NCBI GenBank assembly: GCA_045577075.1 | Contig: JAZNHR010000043.1 | Span: 1-10,086 of the forward strand | DNA length: 10,086 nt | Source: SIG447 sp045577075 | GTDB taxonomy: Bacteria > Bacillota > Clostridia > UMGS1883 > UMGS1540 | Reading direction: 5' to 3' | Shown: piece after piece, positions 4,254 through 10,086 of the stretch | How positions within the stretch are numbered: position 1 is the stretch's first letter | Layout of the letters: every line of letters starts with the position of its first letter | Position numbers and translations under genes: made by a program | The notes under the pieces: model-generated | What the model was told of the DNA's origin: nothing | What the model saw: only the letters and a program-made list of their open reading frames with translations | Databases searched by the model: none

Positions 4254-4298
4254 ATTATATAGGTTGTTCTTGACTTTTATAGAGGATGGTGTTATAAT
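4254..4298. promoter_or_regulatory. Divergent promoter region between XRE and AbrB-like genes
   Basis: Plus strand: TTGACT (4270-4275), 17-bp spacer, TATAAT (4293-4298), start near 4305. Minus strand: TATAAT (4259-4254) for the XRE gene. The gap between them is 10 bp, identical to that at 1291-1312, and TTGAC-n-TTTATA is shared by both loci, marking a candidate common operator. Confidence 0.7.
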
Positions 4299-4392
4299 TT
4301 ATACAGGATGAGCGCATATTTAATATAGTATTAAAGAATAAATACGAGGTCTGGGGGATGCAAAGACAGACAGTTTGGACGGAGGAAAACGC

Positions 4393-4575
4393 ATGGAAGT
4401 TGGAATTTTAAGAAAAATTGATGAGTTAGGACGTGTGACGTTGCCAAAAGAATACCGCGACTTTTATCATTTGGATACAGGGACAACCATTTGTATTTTG
4501 GCAACAACGGAAGGCGTTTTGGTTACAAACCCCAAATATAAAGTAATAGAAATACAAGAAAAGGATGAATTTTAA
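4393..4575 (+). CDS. SpoVT/AbrB-family DNA-binding regulator
   Basis: A 60-residue protein, nearly all a swapped-hairpin AbrB domain: GILRKIDELGRVTLPKEYRDFYHL (4-27) is the DNA-binding beta-hairpin with the family's conserved DELGR-V-x-x-P-K core, followed by strands ending in NPKYKVIEI. Such proteins bind DNA as dimers or tetramers and act as transition-state or stage-specific regulators. Start ATG 4393 has GGAGG 7 nt upstream; an in-frame TTG at 4375 lies before that site and is rejected. The 88-nt leader holds a short overlapping frame (ATG 4358 to TAA 4409-4411, GAGG 8 nt upstream) that could couple translation. A paralogue is cut by the right edge of the window. Confidence 0.88.
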   Translation: MEVGILRKIDELGRVTLPKEYRDFYHLDTGTTICILATTEGVLVTNPKYKVIEIQEKDEF

Positions 4576-4583
4576 ACACAAAA

Positions 4584-4619
4584 AAACAGTGCGTTTCTCT
4601 TTGAGAAATCGCACTGTTT
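4584..4619. terminator. Bidirectional terminator between AbrB-like and MATE genes
   Basis: AAACAGTGCG-TTTCTC (4584-4599), loop ttt, GAGAAA-t-CGCACTGTTT (4603-4619): 16 pairs with one bulged T and T-rich tails on both strands, between convergent genes. Confidence 0.85.
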
Positions 4620-4641
4620 AGCTTTTTAGCGGTTTTTCTGC

Positions 4642-6045
4642 CTAGTTCGCAAGATATTCCTCCAGTGCTGCTTTTCCCGTTTCCGTCACGGGGCGAATCC
4701 AGCGCATGGACTTATAGTGGCGAAGGCACAGGAAGGATTTTAAATAGTCCTCGCAGATATAACTGCAGGCAAACACCGCAACAAAGGGGAGCCTCAGGAC
4801 AAAGGCTGCGAGGAAGGTCATGGGGACGGAAATGCCCCAAAGGGTAAGCATTTCGTACTTCATGCCGGTTTTCGTATCGCCTCCGGCGCGAAAGATGCCG
4901 GCAATGGCAACATAGGGAATGTTACGAACGGCAAACTCGATGCCGTCTATAATGACAATACCACGGGCGGCAGAAAGGGTTTTTTCGGAAAGACTGCCGC
5001 CAAAATTAAAGAAGGAAATGAGGGCGTCCCGAAAGATAATAAAGCACGCGCCGATGAAAAGGCATAAAACGGGCACCGCCACCATAAATCTGCCGGCATT
5101 TTTGATGCCGCCCCGGATATTGCCGCTGCCCACATCCTGACCGACGATGACGCTTGCGGCGTTGATAAGACCGATTAGGAACGCCAAGGCAATATTTTCA
5201 AAGGTACGCAAAATTGACACGGCGGCAGAGTATTCATAGCCCATATTCGAGAAAATCGCGTTATACGCAACTGTTCCCAGCCCCCAGAGGGTTTCGTTTA
5301 AAACCACGGGCAGGGCACGTCTTAAAAAAGAAGCGGCAAAGGAACGGGAAAAACCGAACAAGCTTTTTGCGGGGGCAAAGAAAATATCGTCCCGAGCACA
5401 TGCCATAATGATAAAAATAATGAGGGGGCCACTCCAGGCGGAAATCACCGTGGCAATCGCCGCGCCGGAAATACCGAGCCGCGGAAGCCCGAATGCACCG
5501 AAAATGAGGCCATAGTCCAGCACTGCATTTAAAATGGTGGTGAAGAAGGAGACCACCATGGGAAGGCGGACGCGGCGTGTCGAGCGAAGGACAGTGTTTA
5601 CAAGCATATTTAAAAGAATGGCCGGGTAGGAAAACACGGCAATTTTGAGATACTGCGCCCCTGCTGCCACAACCTGTCCATCCCGGTTAAACACGCGGAT
5701 CACCCCTTCCGGGGCAAAATATCCTATGACCATAAAGAGAAGGGCAACGGATAGACCGAGGGACAGGGAAAGTCCATAGGTATGCACCATGCTGCGGCGG
5801 TTTCCGTCGCCGAAATACTGGGCAAAAAAGACGGCGGCACCGGAGCAAATGCCAAAGGTAATCATATTTAAAAGCCAGCTCCATTGCCCTGCCATGCCAA
5901 CGGCAGCAAGAGAAACGTCCCCAAGCCTGCCCACCATCAGGGTGTCCACAAGGGAGAAGGAGCTGGTCAGGAGATTCTGAATGGCAATGGGAAGCGCAAG
6001 GCTTACAAGGATTCGAATAAAATTTCTTTCACCGAGCTGTTTCAA
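4642..6045 (-). CDS. MATE family efflux transporter
   Basis: An integral membrane antiporter of the multidrug and toxic compound extrusion family, which exports cationic drugs or metabolites using Na+ or H+ gradients. About 12 hydrophobic segments span 467 residues, the usual family size. The N-terminal repeat begins with the typical LALPIAIQNLLTSSFSLVDT and VGRLGDVSLAAVG, followed by a second repeat after about residue 240. I set the start at TTG 6045, because GGAGG (6053-6057) lies 7 nt upstream and the promoter -10 at 6078-6083 overlaps the only upstream ATG (6087). It is a single-gene unit bounded by terminators. Substrate cannot be told. Confidence 0.93.
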   Translation of the reverse strand: MKQLGERNFIRILVSLALPIAIQNLLTSSFSLVDTLMVGRLGDVSLAAVGMAGQWSWLLNMITFGICSGAAVFFAQYFGDGNRRSMVHTYGLSLSLGLSVALLFMVIGYFAPEGVIRVFNRDGQVVAAGAQYLKIAVFSYPAILLNMLVNTVLRSTRRVRLPMVVSFFTTILNAVLDYGLIFGAFGLPRLGISGAAIATVISAWSGPLIIFIIMACARDDIFFAPAKSLFGFSRSFAASFLRRALPVVLNETLWGLGTVAYNAIFSNMGYEYSAAVSILRTFENIALAFLIGLINAASVIVGQDVGSGNIRGGIKNAGRFMVAVPVLCLFIGACFIIFRDALISFFNFGGSLSEKTLSAARGIVIIDGIEFAVRNIPYVAIAGIFRAGGDTKTGMKYEMLTLWGISVPMTFLAAFVLRLPFVAVFACSYICEDYLKSFLCLRHYKSMRWIRPVTETGKAALEEYLAN

Positions 6046-6077
6046 CGTCTGTCCTCCAAATCGCGAATTTCCATTAT

Positions 6078-6107
6078 ATTGTAGCATATTTACTTCCCGA
6101 AAGTCAA
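6078..6107 (-). promoter_or_regulatory. Promoter of the MATE gene
   Basis: On the minus strand: TTGACT (6102-6107), 18-bp spacer, TACAAT (6078-6083) with extended TGC. The -35 abuts the T-run of the EF-G terminator. Start near 6071. Confidence 0.65.
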
Positions 6108-6108
6108 C

Positions 6109-6138
6109 AAAAAAGGCTGTGAAAACTTCACAGCCTTT
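6109..6138 (-). terminator. Terminator of the EF-G-like gene
   Basis: On the minus strand: AAAGGCTGTGAA pairs with TTCACAGCCTTT (6127-6138 with 6112-6123), 3-nt loop, 12-bp stem, followed by TTT, seven bases after the EF-G stop codon. Confidence 0.9.
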
Positions 6139-6144
6139 CGTGCT

Positions 6145-8220
6145 TTATTCTTCTGTATCGACCTTGGATTTCTCAATGACCGCTTGCGCTACATTGGCAG
6201 GTGCTTCCTCGTACCGTTCGAATTCGAGGGTGAACTTGCCGCGACCCTGGGTCATGGAGCGAAGGTCCGTGGCGTACTTATGCATTTCGCTCATGGGGAC
6301 TTCTGCTTCTACAAGGCCCATGCCTTTGCCGGTGTGATGCATACCGAGGATTCTGCCGCGACGTTTATTGGCATCGCCGACGATATCGCCCATGTAGGAC
6401 TCGGGCACCGTAACAGAAAGCTTGCCGATGGGCTCGAGAAGAACGGGGCCTGCCTGTTTTAAACCTTCCTTATACGCGAGGGAAGCGGCAACCTTAAATG
6501 CCATTTCCGAAGAGTCAACAGGGTGGTAGGAGCCGTCCACAAGCGTCGCTTTAAGATTTACAACCGGATACCCTGCCAAAACGCCCTTCTGGATACATTC
6601 GCGCAGACCTTTTTCAACAGCAGGGAAGAAGTTCTTCGGTACTGCGCCGCCGAAAATGTTGGTTTCGAAGACGAGGTCTTCGCTCTCACCCGGCTCAAAT
6701 TCAATCCAGACGTCACCAAACTGACCATGCCCGCCGGACTGTTTTTTATGTCTGCCCTGTACCTTGACCTTCTTGCGAAGGGTTTCACGGTAGGGAACAC
6801 GGGGCTCTGTAAGGTCAACGTCTACACCGAATTTCGTCTTGAGCTTACTGATAACAACGTCCAGATGCTGTTCGCCGATGCCGGAAATAATCTGCTGACG
6901 GGTTTCGGTGTTGTTGGAAACGGTAAAGCAGGGGTCTTCCTCTTCGAGCTTACGCAGACCGCTGCTGATTTTTTCTTCGTCACCCTTCGCCTTAGGTACA
7001 ATGGCGAGGGAAAGATTGGGGCTGGGGAATGCAATGCCTTCTAAGGTCAGGAGCTCGCTCGGCGCGCAAAGGGTGTGACCGGTTTGCACAGAACCAAGCT
7101 TTGTCACAGCACCAATGTCGCCTGCAACAATGCTGTCCACTTCAATCTGCTTTTTCCCGCGAAGGACATACAGCTTGCCGATTTTTTCCTGGGTACCGGT
7201 GGCGGCATTCACAACCGTGGAGTCTGCCCGGAGTGTGCCGGAGTACACGCGGAAAACGGAAATTTTGCCGACAAACTGGTCCGCAATTGTTTTAAATACA
7301 ATGGCGGCGAGAGGACCATTCGGGTCATGGGGCAGAATTTTCTCTTCGCCTGTTCCTGTGGTGGCGAGGACTTCATTGGCGTTTAAGGGGGACGGGAAGT
7401 AGCTGGCAATGGCGTCCATTACGTTCATAACGCCCATGTTGGCTGTGGCGCTGCCGCAAAATACGGGAATAATTTCATCCAGCTTAAAGCCGCGCTTTAT
7501 GGCGGTGGAAATTTCTTCGGTGGTAAATTCTGTGCCTTCAAAGTATTTTTCCATGAGGGCATCGTCCGTTTCCGCAACGGCTTCGAGGAGGAACTGACGG
7601 GCTTCTTCCACTTCCGCGGTCACCGTGTCAGGAATGGCATCCATCTGTATGCGCTTCATGCCTTCAAAGCGGTAGGCAATCAGCTTTACTGTGTCTACAT
7701 AGCCTATGTATTTTCCGTTTTCGCGAATCGGCACCTGGAAGGGGGCGACGGCTTTTCCGAAAACGTTCTTAAGCTCAATCATAACGCTAACAAAGTTTGC
7801 GTTTTCATCGTCCATTTTATTTACGAAGAAGGCGGCAGGAATTCTTCTTTCCTTAGCATATTCCCAAGCCTTTTCCGTGCCGACTGCAACACCGCTTCGA
7901 CCGGAAACCAAAATAATGGCAGCACCGGCAACACGGGCGCCTTCTTTTGCTTCGCCAACAAAATCAAAATAACCCGGGGTGTCAATAATGTTTACTTTTG
8001 TATCTTTCCATTCAAAGGGCAACATGGTGGCGTTGATGGAAATGGCACGCTTGATTTCTTCGGGGTCATAGTCCGAAACGGTTGTGCCGTCACTTGCTTT
8101 GCCAAGTCTATCCACAGCGCCTGCGTTATACAGCATGGCTTCTGCAAAAGACGTCTTACCGGCTCCACCGTGCCCCATGAGCACAACGTTCCTGATTTTG
8201 TCTACTGTGTACTGTTTCAT
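6145..8220 (-). CDS. EF-G-like translational GTPase (fusA2 type)
   Basis: A 691-residue, five-domain EF-G homologue, cytoplasmic and ribosome-associated. The G domain has G1 GHGGAGKTS (16-24), G3 DTPGYFDF (80-87), G4 NKMD (134-137) and G5 CGSA (255-258). Domain II follows at about 300-390, domain III with GIGEQHLDV (447-455), domain IV with GGHGQFGDV and DGSYHPVDSSE (497-572), and domain V at about 595-675. Two features separate it from canonical EF-G: the switch II catalytic His is Tyr84, and the switch I region reads KRAISI instead of RGITI. It therefore looks like the second, EF-G-like paralogue rather than the main translocase. Start ATG 8220 has GGAGG 8 nt upstream; an earlier in-frame ATG at 8244 has none. 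Confidence 0.92.
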   Translation of the reverse strand: MKQYTVDKIRNVVLMGHGGAGKTSFAEAMLYNAGAVDRLGKASDGTTVSDYDPEEIKRAISINATMLPFEWKDTKVNIIDTPGYFDFVGEAKEGARVAGAAIILVSGRSGVAVGTEKAWEYAKERRIPAAFFVNKMDDENANFVSVMIELKNVFGKAVAPFQVPIRENGKYIGYVDTVKLIAYRFEGMKRIQMDAIPDTVTAEVEEARQFLLEAVAETDDALMEKYFEGTEFTTEEISTAIKRGFKLDEIIPVFCGSATANMGVMNVMDAIASYFPSPLNANEVLATTGTGEEKILPHDPNGPLAAIVFKTIADQFVGKISVFRVYSGTLRADSTVVNAATGTQEKIGKLYVLRGKKQIEVDSIVAGDIGAVTKLGSVQTGHTLCAPSELLTLEGIAFPSPNLSLAIVPKAKGDEEKISSGLRKLEEEDPCFTVSNNTETRQQIISGIGEQHLDVVISKLKTKFGVDVDLTEPRVPYRETLRKKVKVQGRHKKQSGGHGQFGDVWIEFEPGESEDLVFETNIFGGAVPKNFFPAVEKGLRECIQKGVLAGYPVVNLKATLVDGSYHPVDSSEMAFKVAASLAYKEGLKQAGPVLLEPIGKLSVTVPESYMGDIVGDANKRRGRILGMHHTGKGMGLVEAEVPMSEMHKYATDLRSMTQGRGKFTLEFERYEEAPANVAQAVIEKSKVDTEE

Positions 8221-8286
8221 ATGCGTTTCCTCCTCTATAATCAATGTTTGGAACTTGCAAAAATTACAATGTGTCCGTTACACAAT

Positions 8287-8315
8287 ATTATAATATAAAA
8301 AACGCATTTGCGAAA
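8287..8315 (-). promoter_or_regulatory. Possible promoter of the EF-G-like gene
   Basis: TATAAT on the minus strand (8292-8287) lies about 65 bp before the start codon, just after the upstream terminator. The matching -35 (TTTCGC) is poor and overlaps the terminator stem, so the call rests mainly on the -10 box. Confidence 0.35.
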
Positions 8316-8318
8316 TGC
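8297..8318 (-). terminator. Terminator of the acyltransferase-YycI operon
   Basis: On the minus strand: GCATTT-cgc-AAATGC (8318-8304), then G and six T (8302-8297), 47 bp after the YycI-like stop codon. Confidence 0.7.
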
Positions 8319-8365
8319 CTATTTTAGCCAATCTTTTTTTAAAATTTTTGGGCAATATGCACAAA

Positions 8366-9148
8366 TTATTGCCGCGCATCATAAAATGACGCGGCGCCGT
8401 CTGCGGTTTCGATGCGCCAGGCAGGAACGGCATCGGCGGTGCGGTAGCCGTCAGCACCCAGTAAAATGGCATAGCCGCATTCTGCACGCTTAACCGTTTG
8501 GCCTTCGTGGGTACCTTCCTGCAAAAAGGCAAGGAGTGCCTCGGCGGCAATAGAAATCTTTTGTTTCTCTCCCACGGTGTCCACAATATTTGCCCATGTG
8601 CCTTCCATACGGGCAGGCTTGCCGCCTTCCCCGGGCCAGACCCGAAGGGCGCACCCGAAAAGCGGTACTTTATCTACCTTCTGGGTAAAAAGGACTGCGC
8701 CGTCCGAAAGGGCGCCTTTCGCGTACCGCATGGAAAAGCCCATGGCTTCGAGAGAAGACTTCATGGCTTTTATGCTTTTTTTATCGGGCGAGACGGAAGG
8801 GACAGAGCCTACATAGGAAAAGCCCTTCTCTAAAAACGTGACTGTATTGCCGTTTCTTCGGAAGCTTGTGCCGAGCTGCGTAGGCTCGCCCCCTAAAATG
8901 CGGGTGGCAAAGGCGAATTTATCCGCATAGGGGTTTTCCAGCGTCAGCGCGCGAAGCCGTGGCGCGGCAGCGGAAACGTCTCCTTCGATTTTGATGCCGC
9001 TTTTTTCAAGGGTTTGCACCGCGGCGGCCGTTCGTGCGCGGTTGGCGCGGTTTTCCGAATAGCTTTCATAACCGAGGAGCGCCGCAAGGAAAAGATTGAT
9101 TGCCAAAAACAGAACAATTAAAACGGTTTTAATACGATACCAATCCAT
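8366..9148 (-). CDS. YycI-like regulatory membrane protein
   Basis: A 260-residue membrane-anchored protein. The short basic-aromatic start MDWYRIKT and a single membrane helix (TVLIVLFLAINLFLAALLGY, about 8-27) match the N-terminus of YycI, a modulator of the WalK (YycG) sensor kinase that controls cell-wall homeostasis. The rest is extracytoplasmic, with the repeated alpha/beta YycH/YycI-type layout, ending with GYAILL and PAWRIET, the typical last strands. No walK or walR lies in the window, so the partner is not visible here. ATG 9148 has AGAGGTGA directly upstream, overlapping the stop codon of the preceding gene; the two are 9 bp apart and surely cotranscribed. Confidence 0.7.
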   Translation of the reverse strand: MDWYRIKTVLIVLFLAINLFLAALLGYESYSENRANRARTAAAVQTLEKSGIKIEGDVSAAAPRLRALTLENPYADKFAFATRILGGEPTQLGTSFRRNGNTVTFLEKGFSYVGSVPSVSPDKKSIKAMKSSLEAMGFSMRYAKGALSDGAVLFTQKVDKVPLFGCALRVWPGEGGKPARMEGTWANIVDTVGEKQKISIAAEALLAFLQEGTHEGQTVKRAECGYAILLGADGYRTADAVPAWRIETADGAASFYDARQ

Positions 9149-9157
9149 ATGTCACCT

Positions 9158-9898
9158 CTATAAAACCTTCTCTAAGAGAAGGGAAATACCGAAAATCAGG
9201 GGCTGATGCAGAAGATACACGAAAAGACTGTGCCTGCCGCAAAAGGCGAGAAAGCGGGAATGACGCGTCCCTTTCGGCAATTCTTTTATCCCCAGGAAAA
9301 AGCCGCCCAAAAACAGAAAGACATACGGAAAAATGGGCACATAGTCGAGGGAAGTGAAAAAGGGAGACGCAAAGCCAAACGCTGTCCATATGCCGCCCTG
9401 ATACCAGCCTTTCGGTAAGGGGAGGGAAAGTGCGCCGAAGCCGAGAAATCCGTCGGGCAGGTGAAACGTGAGAAGAAACAGCAAAAGGCAAAGGATGATG
9501 CCGAGTGTTGGCGGCATCTTTATAAGGACCTTTTTCCCCACGGCGGCAAGCAGCATACAAAAGGCGAGAAAATGCAAAATGCCGAAATAAATAGGTTCCT
9601 CGGGAAAGAGGAAGTAGGTAACGGCAGTTACCGCGGCTGCCGCCGCCAGCACCTTCAAGGCGCGGCGAAGGGGGCGGCGCGAAAGGTGGGAGCAGATACC
9701 GGAAAGCCCCAGAAAAATGGCAATAAACACCGTCTGTACCGCCAAAAAGGCACCGCTATCCAAAAACGCGGAAAGATGCGGCAGGGGCAACTCCAGAAAG
9801 TATACGAGATTAAAGGCAATATGGTGGACAATCATGGCGAGAATACTAAGACCCCTAAGTTCATCAATCCACCAGATGCGGGCCGTGTTTTGATTCAT
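9158..9898 (-). CDS. DUF1624/HGSNAT-like membrane acyltransferase
   Basis: A 246-residue polytopic membrane protein with about seven to eight helices. The opening IWWIDELRGLSILAMIVHHI (7-26) has the D-x-x-R-G and paired-His pattern of the heparan-alpha-glucosaminide N-acetyltransferase catalytic-domain family. It is followed by LSGICSHLSR, GILHFLAFCMLL with another conserved His, and CGRHSLFVYLLHQP near the C-terminus. Relatives pass acyl groups across membranes to sugars; the acceptor here is unknown. I place the start at ATG 9898, with GGAG (9909-9906) 7 nt upstream; a longer in-frame start at 9937 lies inside the promoter. It is the first gene of an operon with the YycI-like gene, suggesting an envelope role. 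Confidence 0.85.
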   Translation of the reverse strand: MNQNTARIWWIDELRGLSILAMIVHHIAFNLVYFLELPLPHLSAFLDSGAFLAVQTVFIAIFLGLSGICSHLSRRPLRRALKVLAAAAAVTAVTYFLFPEEPIYFGILHFLAFCMLLAAVGKKVLIKMPPTLGIILCLLLFLLTFHLPDGFLGFGALSLPLPKGWYQGGIWTAFGFASPFFTSLDYVPIFPYVFLFLGGFFLGIKELPKGTRHSRFLAFCGRHSLFVYLLHQPLIFGISLLLEKVL

Positions 9899-9945
9899 AA
9901 AAAAACTCCGTTTATGTCTTTTTCTTAAGTGTACCATAAACGGAG
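9899..9945 (-). terminator. Terminator whose stem contains the next ribosome-binding site
   Basis: On the minus strand CTCCGTTTATG (9945-9935) pairs perfectly with CATAAACGGAG (9916-9906) around an 18-nt loop, followed by seven T (9905-9899). It ends the upstream AbrB-like gene. The GGAG of its 3' arm is also the ribosome site of the acyltransferase gene, whose ATG begins right after the T-run. Confidence 0.8.
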
Positions 9946-9956
9946 AAACTATGCAA
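9928..9956 (-). promoter_or_regulatory. Promoter nested in the terminator loop and 5' arm
   Basis: On the minus strand: TTGCAT (9956-9951), 17-bp spacer, TACACT (9933-9928) with extended TGG. Predicted start near 9921, inside the loop, so this transcript carries the ribosome site but not the pairing arm. Confidence 0.65.
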
Positions 9957-9972
9957 ATTTTTTTCGTGTTTT

Positions 9973-10086
9973 TTACGCCTCTTTTGTTTCAATTTCCACC
10001 ACCTTGTATTTGGGGTGGGTGATTAAGAGACCCTCCGGCGTTCCTTTGACGCAAACCGTTGTTTCCGGCTCCATATGATAAAAATC
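9973..10086 (-). CDS. SpoVT/AbrB-family regulator, C-terminal part (cut by window edge)
   Basis: The last 37 codons of a gene entering from the right edge, stop TAA at 9975-9973. The segment begins DFYHM and ends THPKYKVVEIETKEA. Aligned without gaps to the end of the AbrB-like protein at 4393-4575, 20 of 37 residues are identical, including DFYH, the central EG and PKYKV. The DNA-binding hairpin lies beyond the edge and is not seen, so the family call rests on this paralogy. A terminator follows after 27 bp. Confidence 0.8.
   Translation of the reverse strand, partial: DFYHMEPETTVCVKGTPEGLLITHPKYKVVEIETKEA

Noticed and set aside
6046..6087. Upstream ATG extension of the MATE protein
   Set aside because: It overlaps the -10 box; the TTG at 6045 has a perfect GGAGG at 7 nt.
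6523..7044. 173-residue plus-strand frame inside the EF-G-like gene
   Set aside because: Antisense shadow of a strongly conserved coding region.
9461..9928. 155-residue plus-strand frame opposite the acyltransferase gene
   Set aside because: Antisense to a recognisable membrane protein; its Lys/Gly-rich composition is the mirror of membrane-helix codons.

Overview
The window looks like chromosome of a low-to-mid GC member of the Bacillota, most likely a clostridium-like anaerobe. The reasons are strong AGGAGG-type ribosome sites, sigma-A-type promoters (TTGACA/TATAAT, several with an extended TG), many hairpin-plus-T-run terminators, a SpoVT/AbrB-type regulator, a YycI-like protein and an EF-G-like GTPase of a type I associate with clostridia. 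No rRNA, tRNA or CRISPR array was seen.

Left part (1-3430) is accessory. It holds three copies of an intergenic repeat of about 390 bp: A, cut by the window edge (1-about 145), B (275-664) and C (2915-3303). Each copy carries two divergent promoters. The minus-strand promoter would make an RNA of about 260 nt that begins with a perfect Shine-Dalgarno sequence and ends at a 14-bp terminator hairpin. The plus-strand promoter fires out of the element into unique DNA, and a terminator follows within about 50-160 nt in all three cases. Between B and C lies an AT-rich module: an XRE repressor (minus) divergent from a TM2-domain membrane protein, a patatin-like lipase and a 51-residue single-span membrane protein (plus). 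I see this as a compact, possibly transferable membrane-acting unit.

Middle part (3429-4620): a small Met-rich, ferritin-like helical-bundle protein, then a second XRE repressor divergent from a 60-residue AbrB-like regulator. The two XRE loci share promoter geometry and look like paralogous regulatory modules.

Right part (4621-10086) is ordinary chromosome, all on the minus strand: a partial second AbrB-like gene at the edge, an acyltransferase-like membrane protein (DUF1624/HGSNAT type) tightly coupled to a YycI-like protein, an EF-G-like GTPase with Tyr in place of the catalytic His, and a MATE efflux pump. Each transcription unit is separated by a terminator. At 9899-9956 a terminator, a promoter and a ribosome-binding site are superimposed so that read-through and locally started transcripts should behave differently.
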